Source of the DNA: a bacterium
GTDB lineage: Bacteria; Babelota; Babeliae; Babelales; Vermiphilaceae
Direction: 5' to 3'
Length of the DNA stretch: 34,068 bases
NCBI GenBank assembly: GCA_021827875.1
Contig: JAKAUA010000066.1
Span: 1 to 34,068 of the forward strand
Of the stretch, positions 17,278 through 26,543 are shown in pieces. The notes beneath the pieces are model-generated. The model was not told the DNA's origin, ran no database searches, and was given only the letters and a program-made list of their open reading frames with translations. The position numbers and the translations under genes were made by a program. Position 1 is the stretch's first letter; every line of letters begins with the position of its first letter.

Positions 17278-18771
17278 ATGAAAAAGCTATTTTTATACGG
17301 TACTCTGCTTATCATGAGTACTATTCTCTGCATGGAAGAATCTACCGATCAAATGACTGTTACTGATACAATTGAAATTATACAATTATCAGAAGAAAAT
17401 AATTATATTCCAGACAACAGAATCGCTTTTGACGGCGTAACGGTATTCGATCGTCTTAGGGTAGATGGCCAATCACTTTTTTATGGCCCGGTGAGCATTA
17501 ATGGCGCGCAATTGCCTGCTAATCAACCGACATTATCAGTAACCGGTACCACTTTGTTCGATTCAACCACAATCGGCAGCTTGGGCACTATTTATGGTAA
17601 TACTCCCTCTAGCCCAATACAATATGTTGTTATTAACTCCAGCGGAATGCTCGGTTCAATGGCACATATCGGTAGCAGCGGCACAGTAACTTCAGTCAAT
17701 GGCTCAACTAATATTACGGTGACCAATCCAACAACTACCCCGGTTGTCAGTCTGAATCCTAACATTACTGTAACCTCTATTACTGCAAGTGGCGCCATTA
17801 GCGCCAATTCAATAACTGCAAATAGCGCAACAATTAGTGGACCGCTTACTGCCACTACTGCTACTGTATCTAGCGCTTCAGGTGATGTTGGCGATTTATT
17901 CACCGTTGGCTCGGGCGGATTGCTTTCTCCTGCAGAATTGGTTGCCGGACAAGGTATTATTATTACACCGAGCGCCGGCACCATCACTATCGCAACGTCA
18001 CCGTTAACCATACAATGTGATACCGGTTCTGCAGTAGAAAGCGACAATACTTTCACTTTCATAGGAAGCCCAGCGGGAAGCACGGTGGCATTCAGCGGCG
18101 CCGGGTCAACAATAACTCTCAACGTAACCGATAGTAATGGCAACACTGCTATCGGCGCAGGTGCTCGAGCCACCGGCTTACAAGATACCGCTATTGGTGT
18201 TCAGGCAACTGCTACCGGTGGACTTTCTGTCGCTATCGGATACAACGCATCTGCTACAGGACCTAATAGTATTGCTATAGGTACTAATGAAACTTCCGGT
18301 TCAACCATACTTTCTATAGGCACTCAATCTTCACCTGTTGCTTGCTATATAGGCGGTATTTATGGCACAGCTGGAACCGGAACAGCTGTTTATGCCACCA
18401 GCGCTAATCAGCTTGTAGCACCTGTATCATCACGCCGCTACAAAGAAAATATTGTTCCTTTACCAAACATTACCAATGAAGTTATGCAACTACACCCTGT
18501 CTCATTTAGTTATATAAAAGATGGAGCTCACGCTAAACATCTTGGCTTTATTGCAGAAGAAGTAGAACCTCTATTTCCCGAAATGATCGTACGCGACAAT
18601 GAGGGGAAGACTGATTCTGTATGCTCACAATTTCTTACTCCGCTATTAGTAAAAACAGTGCAAGAACACCAAAATACCTTAGATGTCTTAGCGGCCGATT
18701 GTAAGCAATTAGTCACAGAGATACAAAATATAAAAAAATTAGTAGCAACACTGATGATTAATAAAAAATAG
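17278..18771 (+). CDS. Secreted fibre-like protein with S74 intramolecular chaperone domain, paralogue 1
   Basis: Signal peptide MKKLFLYGTLLIMSTILC (start corrected to 17278); GTVTSVNGSTNITVTNPTTTPVVSLNP; YadA-head-like SVAIGYNASATGPNSIAIG; SSRRYKENIVPLP...VSFSYIKDGAHAKHLGFIAEEVEPLFPEMIV. Confidence 0.85.
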   Translation: MKKLFLYGTLLIMSTILCMEESTDQMTVTDTIEIIQLSEENNYIPDNRIAFDGVTVFDRLRVDGQSLFYGPVSINGAQLPANQPTLSVTGTTLFDSTTIGSLGTIYGNTPSSPIQYVVINSSGMLGSMAHIGSSGTVTSVNGSTNITVTNPTTTPVVSLNPNITVTSITASGAISANSITANSATISGPLTATTATVSSASGDVGDLFTVGSGGLLSPAELVAGQGIIITPSAGTITIATSPLTIQCDTGSAVESDNTFTFIGSPAGSTVAFSGAGSTITLNVTDSNGNTAIGAGARATGLQDTAIGVQATATGGLSVAIGYNASATGPNSIAIGTNETSGSTILSIGTQSSPVACYIGGIYGTAGTGTAVYATSANQLVAPVSSRRYKENIVPLPNITNEVMQLHPVSFSYIKDGAHAKHLGFIAEEVEPLFPEMIVRDNEGKTDSVCSQFLTPLLVKTVQEHQNTLDVLAADCKQLVTEIQNIKKLVATLMINKK

Positions 18772-18782
18772 ATGAGGTTTTA

Positions 18783-20285
18783 ATGAAAAAATTACTTCTA
18801 TATAGCGCGCTCGCCATAATACATTTTGTAACATGTCCACAATCATTACATGATCAAGCAATCGATGATATTGCAGATTCAACTACACAAACAAGGGCTG
18901 CTTTTGCCGACGTAACGGTATTAGATCGGTTGACTGTACGTGGTCAATCAATTTTTTATGGTCCTGTAGTTATTAACGGATCACAATTACCCGCTAATCA
19001 GCCGGCATTATCAGTAACCGGTACTGCACTACTCAGCTCTATCGCTATCAACAGCTTTAAAAATGCTTATGGCAATACCCCGGCCGGCCCTACACAGTTT
19101 GTTATTATCAATTCTGCTGGTATGCTCGGTTCAACATCAACTGCCGGCGGAGGTGGTACGGTAACATCAGTCACCGGCTCAAGCAATATTATTGTCATCA
19201 ATTCAACGACTAGCCCAGTTGTGAGCTTGTCACCTGCTATTAATGTGACTTCTGTTACAGCAACTGGTGCCATCAATGCAAATTCAATAACAGCCAATAG
19301 TGCGACAATAAATGGTCCACTCACTGCTACTACGCTTACTGTATCCGGTGCTTCCGGTGACGTTGGTGATCTATTCACCGTTGGTTCAGGCGGACTACTT
19401 ACACCTGCAGAATTAGTTGCCGGAGCGGGCATTACTATTACTCCCGGTGCCGGCACCATTACTATTGCAAATTCACCATTAATTATTAAAGGTGATACTG
19501 CCTCAGCAACAGAAAGCGGCCGTACATTAACTTTTACGGCAACTCCTGCCGGTAGTACAGTAGAATTCATTGGCCATGATTCTACCGTAAAATTACAAGT
19601 AATTGATAGCGATGGAAACATCGCTCTTGGCTCTGGAGCTCAAGCGTCAGGAATAACATCGCCTTCTTTAGGGCTTCTTGGTGATAGTGTAGCCATTGGC
19701 GCTAGGGCAACAGCTTCCAGCGGTGCTCAAGGAGGTCCTGCAACTGCTATTGGGTATAATGCTTCTGCTACAGAATACGGCATCGCCATAGGATTTAATG
19801 AAACTGCCGGAGCAAATATACTTTCTGTTGGCACTCAATCAAGTCTTTCTGCGTGCTATATAGGCGGTATTTATGGCGTTGCTGGCACCGGTAACACCGT
19901 GCTTATTACAAGCAGCAATCAGCTCATAGCTCCTTCATCATCACGCCGCTACAAAGAAAATATTGTTCCTCTACCTAATCCAATTAATGAAGTTATGCGA
20001 TTAAATTCGGTATCATTCAACTATATAAAAGATGATACACATACTAAATACCTCGGCTTTATCGCAGAAGAAGTGGAACCGTTATTCCCCGAAATTATTG
20101 TACATAACACAGAAGGTGTTGTTGATTCGCTCTGCTTACCGTTTTTTACACCGGTATTAGTAAAGACAATGCAAGAGCAGCAAAACAGCGTAAATACTTT
20201 ATCAACAACCTATGATCAACTCACTGATGATATACAAGATATTAAAAAAGCAATAACCGCATTGGTTATTAGTAACAAAGAATAA
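18783..20285 (+). CDS. Secreted fibre-like protein with S74 intramolecular chaperone domain, paralogue 2
   Basis: Same architecture as paralogue 1: GTVTSVTGSSNIIVINSTTSPVVSLSP; AIGYNASATEYGIAIGFNE; SSRRYKENIVPLP...YLGFIAEEVEPLFPEIIV. Confidence 0.85.
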   Translation: MKKLLLYSALAIIHFVTCPQSLHDQAIDDIADSTTQTRAAFADVTVLDRLTVRGQSIFYGPVVINGSQLPANQPALSVTGTALLSSIAINSFKNAYGNTPAGPTQFVIINSAGMLGSTSTAGGGGTVTSVTGSSNIIVINSTTSPVVSLSPAINVTSVTATGAINANSITANSATINGPLTATTLTVSGASGDVGDLFTVGSGGLLTPAELVAGAGITITPGAGTITIANSPLIIKGDTASATESGRTLTFTATPAGSTVEFIGHDSTVKLQVIDSDGNIALGSGAQASGITSPSLGLLGDSVAIGARATASSGAQGGPATAIGYNASATEYGIAIGFNETAGANILSVGTQSSLSACYIGGIYGVAGTGNTVLITSSNQLIAPSSSRRYKENIVPLPNPINEVMRLNSVSFNYIKDDTHTKYLGFIAEEVEPLFPEIIVHNTEGVVDSLCLPFFTPVLVKTMQEQQNSVNTLSTTYDQLTDDIQDIKKAITALVISNKE

Positions 20286-20296
20286 TGGAGGATACA

Positions 20297-21790
20297 ATGA
20301 AAAAAATATTACTCTATACTTTTATATGCGTAATCATTTTTCACACGGATATAAATACACTAGAGGATGTTGTTTCTCTTAATGAGCAAAACAATATACA
20401 AACCAAATCGGCCTTTGCGGGTTTAATGGTGTTTGATGACTTAACAGCCAAACAAATGGTTAATTATGGCCCGGTAAGCATTGACGGCGCAACATTGCCG
20501 GTCAATACTCCAGCACTGATAGTGCATGGCAACACAATCATTAATACGCTAATAATCGAAGAGATACAAAATGTATATGGCACTAGCCCGACATCTCCCA
20601 TACAGGATCTCATTGTTAACGCAAATGGTACCTTGGGATCAACGGAACATGCTGGTGGCGGTGGTACAGTAACATCAGTCACCGGAATAAACAATATTAT
20701 TGTTACTAATCCGACTACCAATCCAGTAATCAGTCTATCACCAAATGTACAGCTGACATCGGCCACTGCAAGTGGCGCTGTCAATGCAAATTCAGTCTCT
20801 GCTAATAGCGCAACAATTAATGGTTCAGTCACTGCTAACTCTATAACTGCTACTAGCCTGTCCGGTTCTAGCGACAAAATAGTAACCGTTGGTGCGGGAG
20901 GAGCGCTTTCAACAACTACATTAGTCGGAGCAAATGCTATTGTCATTACACAAACTCCCGGAAACATTACCATTGCGAATGAGCCGCTGTTTCAATGTGA
21001 TAGTGGAAGCGCAAGCCCTATTAATAATAGTATTACATTTACCGCAACCAGCCCTGGTTCAACGTTACAATTTGTTGGTAGTGGCTCAACAGTCAGTTTT
21101 CATGTAACCGATGGGAATTCTAATACGCTCATTGGGCCACAGTTTAATTTTAGTGGAAGCCAGAAGCTTGCTATAGGCACTGGGATTGGCAACACAGCCA
21201 CAGGCTCTATAACCATTGGATATGCAGCAATTGCTCCTCAAAACAGTATTACCATCGGAAGTCTTGCAGAACCGGCAATAAACAACACAACAATAACTCT
21301 AGGAACTGGTGCGATTGGTGCAGTTATTAGGTTACCCGTAATAAATGACTGTTTTATTGGTGGTATCTATGGTGTAAGCGGAACTGGCAATGCCATTAGC
21401 ATAAGCGAAGCAAGTGGTGAACCACAACTTTTTGCACCTTCATCATCACGCCACTACAAAGAAAATATTACTCCATTACCTGCCATTACTAATACCTTTA
21501 TGCAATTACATCCGGTATCGTTCAGCTATATAAAAGATGAAGCACATACTAAACATCTCGGTTTTATTGCAGAAGAAGTAGAACCGCTGTTTCCTGAAAT
21601 GATTATTTATGATAAAGATGGCAGGGTCGAGTCCATATGTGCACAGTTTTTCAATCCGATATTAGTCAAGATGGCACAAGAACAAGAGACTGCTATTTGT
21701 GCGCTGACAGAACGTAAAGAACAATTATCTACTGATTTGCAAGAATTAAAGCAATTATTGGCAACTATCATGGTAGATAATAAAGAATAA
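20297..21790 (+). CDS. Secreted fibre-like protein with S74 intramolecular chaperone domain, paralogue 3
   Basis: Start corrected to 20297 (GGAGG upstream); GTVTSVTGINNIIVTNPTTNPVISLSP; SSRHYKENITPLP...HLGFIAEEVEPLFPEMII. Confidence 0.85.
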   Translation: MKKILLYTFICVIIFHTDINTLEDVVSLNEQNNIQTKSAFAGLMVFDDLTAKQMVNYGPVSIDGATLPVNTPALIVHGNTIINTLIIEEIQNVYGTSPTSPIQDLIVNANGTLGSTEHAGGGGTVTSVTGINNIIVTNPTTNPVISLSPNVQLTSATASGAVNANSVSANSATINGSVTANSITATSLSGSSDKIVTVGAGGALSTTTLVGANAIVITQTPGNITIANEPLFQCDSGSASPINNSITFTATSPGSTLQFVGSGSTVSFHVTDGNSNTLIGPQFNFSGSQKLAIGTGIGNTATGSITIGYAAIAPQNSITIGSLAEPAINNTTITLGTGAIGAVIRLPVINDCFIGGIYGVSGTGNAISISEASGEPQLFAPSSSRHYKENITPLPAITNTFMQLHPVSFSYIKDEAHTKHLGFIAEEVEPLFPEMIIYDKDGRVESICAQFFNPILVKMAQEQETAICALTERKEQLSTDLQELKQLLATIMVDNKE

Positions 21791-21812
21791 GAATCATTTT
21801 AAATATACATGT

Positions 21813-21841
21813 GAGCAGTTACCAGAGACTGCTCTTTTTTT
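21813..21841 (+). terminator. Intrinsic terminator closing the S74 gene cluster
   Basis: GAGCAGT (21813-21819) / ACTGCTC (21828-21834) followed by T7. Confidence 0.85.
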
Positions 21842-22661
21842 AATCATGCCAATTGCGTACTGTAACAAGAATATGCTGCTCTTCTTCTTTGCTTACCGCA
21901 GGCACTTCCATAATGATGGGAATATGTTGTACTTGTGATGCCATAACCACTTGTTTGAGTACATCAAGCCCGATACTGCCTGATCCCGGCAATGCATGTC
22001 GATCAAGCTTTGAGCCAAGTGTGTCATACGTATCATTCATATGCAGCAAGACAATATTATCAATGCCAATGCATTTTTCTAACAAAGCAAAAAAGGCATG
22101 CTGTCCATCCTGCGTACAAATATCATAGCCATAAGAAAAAGCATGTGCGGTATCAATACAAAATTTAAGCTTCTCGGGCCTATCCAATTTCTGTTTTAAC
22201 AGACAAAAATCTTCTAGATTACCTCCGATAGACATCCCGCCATGCGCCGTATTTTCTAGAACTAGAGTAATATCAGATTCTTTTTTTAGCTGTTTATTGA
22301 GCGTACGCGCCAAAAAGTCTATACCGTGCTCATGAGATTGCGCACCGCGGGCTGAACCCGGATGCAGTACCATATGCGTAAATTCCAATTTTTTTGCCAA
22401 TGATAATTCTTGAGCCAATGCCTTATGATAGGGAAATGATGATGCAAGATTGATAAAATAGGAACCGTGCACAATGCGCATAGCAAAAGCGCTATTCATA
22501 GTTTTGCATGCGTTAATATCATCAGATGACATTTCTATCAGTTTGCCTGTTGATTGATAGACAAAAAAACATTGGAACAGGGAAAGCTGCAATTCAAGTG
22601 CGCGTGCATACACATTCTGCAGAGCATCTTGCAGTCGCAAATGTATACCAACGGGCCTCAT
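21840..22661 (-). CDS. nfo: Endonuclease IV (deoxyribonuclease IV, AP endonuclease)
   Basis: MRPVGIHLRL, VHGSYFINLASS, HPGSARG, LVLENTAHGG, KFCIDTAHAFSYGYDI, LLHMNDTYDTLGSKLDRHALPGSGSIG. Confidence 0.93.
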   Translation of the reverse strand: MRPVGIHLRLQDALQNVYARALELQLSLFQCFFVYQSTGKLIEMSSDDINACKTMNSAFAMRIVHGSYFINLASSFPYHKALAQELSLAKKLEFTHMVLHPGSARGAQSHEHGIDFLARTLNKQLKKESDITLVLENTAHGGMSIGGNLEDFCLLKQKLDRPEKLKFCIDTAHAFSYGYDICTQDGQHAFFALLEKCIGIDNIVLLHMNDTYDTLGSKLDRHALPGSGSIGLDVLKQVVMASQVQHIPIIMEVPAVSKEEEQHILVTVRNWHD

Positions 22662-24064
22662 GAATTCACCTGATAGCTACGCAGACGACTTACATCAAGA
22701 TGATCATGCAACACAAAAATAAAATCTTGCCTCATCTCTTCAAATAATTGTGCTGTTTTTGCTTCAAAGCGTATAGACACAACCGGCTGCGTGTTGGATG
22801 CACGAATTAGTCCCCAACAGCTTTCAAAGTTTGCACGCACACCATCCACCGTAATTAATGTTGCTCCAGCCTTCTGTGCAAAATAATCTTTTACGCGCCC
22901 AATCACCGGTGCTTTTTTATCTTCTGCGCAGGCTATGCGAAATTCAGGAGAGCTATATAAATGAGGATAATCAATAAGCAATTCTTCAAGGCGCTTGCCG
23001 CTATTTTCTAGAAGCTCGAATAATCGTAACATCGCATAAATACCATCATCATAACCAAAGTAGCGATCAACAAACATAAAATGACAACTGAGCTCCCCGC
23101 CAATCAACGCCTTTTCCGCATGCATATGCTCTTTAATAATTGCATGCCCTGCCGGCGCCATACAAGCACGACCACCAGATTGTTCAATCATTTGTAATAA
23201 GCCAAGAGAACTTTTGATATCGCATACCACTGCCATGCCACTATACTTTTTAAGAATAGGTTGTGCAAAGAGCGATAACAATTCATCACCTGGTACTAAA
23301 TAACCACTCTTACTCATGGGCGCCATGCGATCAGCATCACCATCCAAGCCAATACCAAGCATGGTATCAGTCGTTGCTAAATAATGCTTTACTTCCCGCA
23401 TATTTTCTTCAACCACCGGATCCGCTTCATGATTGGGGTATGATCCGTCAATAGTATCACAGATGCTCTTCACCTGCTGCCAGCCCATCTGCTTGATAAG
23501 CTGAGGAATTACTGCCGCCCCGGCGCCATTGCCGCAGTCAATCACGGCTGAGATAGGCGATTTTTGCAGGAGCGGAAAATTATCTACCAGCCATTGCACA
23601 TAAGTATCACACAAAGGATTTTCTGTATAACTCCCTTTGTGCGCAGAAATAATAGATTTTTTTTGTTTAAATAAAGAAGCAATTTCTTTTACTTGAGTGC
23701 CCCAGACAGATTTGGTGCCCAGGCAAATTTTAAGACCATTATATTCTTTGGGATTGTGTGATGCCGTAATCATAATGCCGGCATCAACGGCTTGCGTATG
23801 CAGAGCAAAATAGAGAACAGGTGAAGGACAAATACCAATAAAGACAACATCAAGACCACTATCTTGCAGTGCACGGCAGACTTCTTGCTTTATCTCAGGA
23901 GAATGCTCCCGCCCATCCATACCAATGGCAACACGCTGTACAGAAGGTGCTTTACTGGCAAAATAATATGCAATAGCCCGCGCAAGATCATATACCTGAT
24001 CTATCGCTAATTCGCTACCTACCTTGCCGCGTATATCATATTCTCTAAATATTATATCCTGCAT
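22658..24064 (-). CDS. manB: Phosphomannomutase/phosphoglucomutase
   Basis: FREYDIRGKVG, GIMITASHNPKEYNGLKI, VIDCGNGAGA, GIGLDGDADRM, GGELSCHFMF; ATGA overlap with nfo. Confidence 0.93.
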   Translation of the reverse strand: MQDIIFREYDIRGKVGSELAIDQVYDLARAIAYYFASKAPSVQRVAIGMDGREHSPEIKQEVCRALQDSGLDVVFIGICPSPVLYFALHTQAVDAGIMITASHNPKEYNGLKICLGTKSVWGTQVKEIASLFKQKKSIISAHKGSYTENPLCDTYVQWLVDNFPLLQKSPISAVIDCGNGAGAAVIPQLIKQMGWQQVKSICDTIDGSYPNHEADPVVEENMREVKHYLATTDTMLGIGLDGDADRMAPMSKSGYLVPGDELLSLFAQPILKKYSGMAVVCDIKSSLGLLQMIEQSGGRACMAPAGHAIIKEHMHAEKALIGGELSCHFMFVDRYFGYDDGIYAMLRLFELLENSGKRLEELLIDYPHLYSSPEFRIACAEDKKAPVIGRVKDYFAQKAGATLITVDGVRANFESCWGLIRASNTQPVVSIRFEAKTAQLFEEMRQDFIFVLHDHLDVSRLRSYQVNS

Positions 24065-24100
24065 ACTAGTTCCTCTACTCAGCTTTTTTAAAGCCTGCAG

Positions 24101-25477
24101 TTATGCAGGCACTTCTTGATTTTTTGCAACGAGTGTTGGGTTATTTTCTTGTTTAGGCTTTTTAGTACAATAACGATAAATTCCATAACCTGCTGCTGCC
24201 ACAACTATAGGCGCACCCGCAACTACTATAAGAGGTGCTCCTGTCGCAGTACTCACTGCTGTCCCTGCACTGACTAATGATGCCTTCCATCCGGCAAGCA
24301 CAGAAGTCATTGTTACCGCTTTTCCGGTAGTTACAGTCGTTACCAACGCTGTTGTTTTAGCTGCCGCAACAGTACTAGCCGCCGTTCCTCCGACACTTAT
24401 AGCCGTAGCTTCTGCTATATCAGAAACAACTTCTACCGTATCCGAAACGGCTTGTATTGATGCTAAAGCCTTTTTTATTCTTTCTATTTCTTCTGTTAGT
24501 TCACGTATTTTATTATGTTCAGGTGAAAACCATTTTGAATATCCAACTGAACCTAAGAATCCTAACAGCGAAAGACTTCCATGCGATATTGTCTGCCTTA
24601 CGTGTTCTTGTTGTGGAAGCCAATCTTTCACAATAGCCAACTTATTACTTTTATAAGATGTGGCACTTGTAATGGCATATTGTATATCTTTCTTGGTAAC
24701 AAGCTTTTTCTCATTAGTTTTATGAGTCAAAATATTCATTGCACTTTCAAGGTCTCTATAGGAACACTCTTTACACTGATTTGCTAACTCGATCACATCA
24801 TTTTCTAAGAAAGATTTCTCTTTAATTTCATCATCCATATAAAATCGTATTGCTCGTTCTTTTTCATTCTGAGATGGAAAATCTATAGTAAATTTTTGAC
24901 GCTCAATACGACTCTTTAGCATGGGTGGCAAATTATCAAAATTATTTCCTGTGATAATGAAAAGAACATGCCCCTGCTGTATAGCTTTGTCAATAGCCGT
25001 TCCCACCGCATATCCTGCATCTTCTTTATGTTGTTTTTTCGTATCAGCCAAAGATTGAATTTCATCTATAATGACAACAACAAACCGCTTGTCCTTAGAT
25101 CGTGCATCAGCAATACCTCGTTCCAAATTTGATTCTGCAGAATTTTGAAATTCAGTACCTAAAGTAGAGCCATTAAGAAATATATATGGTGCATTAAGCT
25201 TATTCGCCATTGCTATTGCCAACGACGACTTTCCAGTTCCCGGAGGCCCAACTAATGCAATTATAGGCGCAAACTGCTTATTTCTTTTTTTTCTGCTTTT
25301 TTCAAATTTATATTGATTAATATTTTCAACTAAGCTTTGAATATTTATCGGCATATTTTCTTCAAAAAACGCTACCATGTCATCATAATTTTCCTCATAT
25401 TCATTGGGTATGGTATTTGCAAATATATTAAAGCTTATTACAAAGGATATACTAATTATAACATCATAAAACTTCAT
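24101..25477 (-). CDS. AAA+ ATPase with N-terminal signal peptide and C-terminal Ala/Gly/Val-rich hydrophobic region (AAA paralogue 1, motifs intact)
   Basis: MKFYDVIISISFVISFNIFA; Walker A GPPGTGKSS; Walker B VVVIIDEIQ; sensor-1-like FIITGNN; arginine-finger-like SRIER; ATGA overlap with upstream gene. Confidence 0.85.
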   Translation of the reverse strand: MKFYDVIISISFVISFNIFANTIPNEYEENYDDMVAFFEENMPINIQSLVENINQYKFEKSRKKRNKQFAPIIALVGPPGTGKSSLAIAMANKLNAPYIFLNGSTLGTEFQNSAESNLERGIADARSKDKRFVVVIIDEIQSLADTKKQHKEDAGYAVGTAIDKAIQQGHVLFIITGNNFDNLPPMLKSRIERQKFTIDFPSQNEKERAIRFYMDDEIKEKSFLENDVIELANQCKECSYRDLESAMNILTHKTNEKKLVTKKDIQYAITSATSYKSNKLAIVKDWLPQQEHVRQTISHGSLSLLGFLGSVGYSKWFSPEHNKIRELTEEIERIKKALASIQAVSDTVEVVSDIAEATAISVGGTAASTVAAAKTTALVTTVTTGKAVTMTSVLAGWKASLVSAGTAVSTATGAPLIVVAGAPIVVAAAGYGIYRYCTKKPKQENNPTLVAKNQEVPA

Positions 25478-26511
25478 AAAGTTCCTTGCATTGCGGCCAC
25501 TTCTTGTTTATATTTTTCCGATTTTTTGCGTAATTTTTCTACGCTCAGACGTATCACTTTATATAGCGAATACACCACGATAACCCCTGCAAAATCAGAT
25601 ATAAGCTGTGGTATGATTTGTTCCTCTTTAATAAACCTATTCATTTCCTTGAAATACGATTTTTTTCCGCTATTTTTCATCAATTTAATATTCTCTTGAA
25701 ATTCATTAATAATTGGCATAACATCTGATTCTGAAATTTTTTGCAACAAATGATCATCAATAATATCATTAATTTCATTTATCAAGTGCACAAGACACGT
25801 ATATGAAAAATCTCCCGTCTTTTTTGTAATGGTTTGAATAAGCTGCTCATCAACTATGTTTGCATCTATCTTTTCTTTGAAATAAAAGCGAATTATTTTA
25901 GCTCTTGCATCAAAACTGAAGTGCGCGCCATCAAAAATATTCATCGATTGAAGATGATTCATAATGGCATCATCAATATATTTTTTTTCATTTGCGGTTA
26001 AAACTATCATGATCGGTTTTCGTTGTAGTAGCTTAATCAATGTATCAATACGCCAACTCTTCTTAGTATCATGACCAGCCAGATCAACTCGATCAATAAT
26101 CACGATCAAATCTTCATGCTTCTTTAACAAAGCAGTGACATCTCGTTTTATGCTAGAAAAAAAAGTGGTATTATCTGTCAGATCAAAATATTTACTATCA
26201 ATACATAGAAAGGGTACATTTTGTATTTGTGCGAACGCCTCGCACACATCAGAACTTCCAAGCCCCTGCGGATTCAAAAGTAATAGAGGACACGTATAAT
26301 CTCCCACTATATACTGATCAACCCGATCAGCCAACTGTTTTGGCGCAATACTTACCAATAGTTCTGCGTATTCTTTTTCATGCAAAATTGCATCATCTTG
26401 CAAACTGACCATCTGTTCTTCTATCTGAACAGGCAAAGTTTTAACCTTTAACCCATCATCTGCATCAATAACACAAGACAATAGCAAAAACAAACAAACA
26501 ATTCTCTTCAT
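25474..26511 (-). CDS. Degenerate AAA+-like protein with signal peptide and C-terminal TM (AAA paralogue 2, pseudo-ATPase)
   Basis: Signal peptide MKRIVCLFLLLSCVIDA; NPQGLGSSD at the Walker A position (no Lys), IVIIDRVD at the Walker B position; co-linear with the neighbouring AAA proteins. Confidence 0.65.
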   Translation of the reverse strand: MKRIVCLFLLLSCVIDADDGLKVKTLPVQIEEQMVSLQDDAILHEKEYAELLVSIAPKQLADRVDQYIVGDYTCPLLLLNPQGLGSSDVCEAFAQIQNVPFLCIDSKYFDLTDNTTFFSSIKRDVTALLKKHEDLIVIIDRVDLAGHDTKKSWRIDTLIKLLQRKPIMIVLTANEKKYIDDAIMNHLQSMNIFDGAHFSFDARAKIIRFYFKEKIDANIVDEQLIQTITKKTGDFSYTCLVHLINEINDIIDDHLLQKISESDVMPIINEFQENIKLMKNSGKKSYFKEMNRFIKEEQIIPQLISDFAGVIVVYSLYKVIRLSVEKLRKKSEKYKQEVAAMQGTL

Positions 26512-26543
26512 AATAAATTCCTTTACAACTGGTACATGCGAAA

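Noticed and set aside
17592-18173. 193-aa antisense ORF within S74 paralogue 1
   Set aside because: Similar antisense ORFs occur at the equivalent place in all three paralogues (19067..19621, 20464..20973); explained by the Thr/Ser/Ala/Ile-rich repeat codon bias on the sense strand. The products are Pro/Val/Ala-rich without family features.
19067-19621. 184-aa antisense ORF within S74 paralogue 2
   Set aside because: Mirror of a well-supported repeat-rich coding region, as for paralogue 1.
20464-20973. 169-aa antisense ORF within S74 paralogue 3
   Set aside because: Mirror of a well-supported repeat-rich coding region, as for paralogue 1.
17278-21790. Prophage remnant
   Set aside because: Considered because S74 domains and the TVTSV..NI.VTN repeats are phage-tail-like, but there is no terminase, capsid, portal, integrase or lysis gene in the window and each protein has a signal peptide.
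25474-26511. Pseudogene
   Set aside because: Motifs are degenerate but the 345-aa ORF is uninterrupted with signal peptide and ATGA coupling to the next gene; treated as a pseudo-ATPase rather than a decayed gene.
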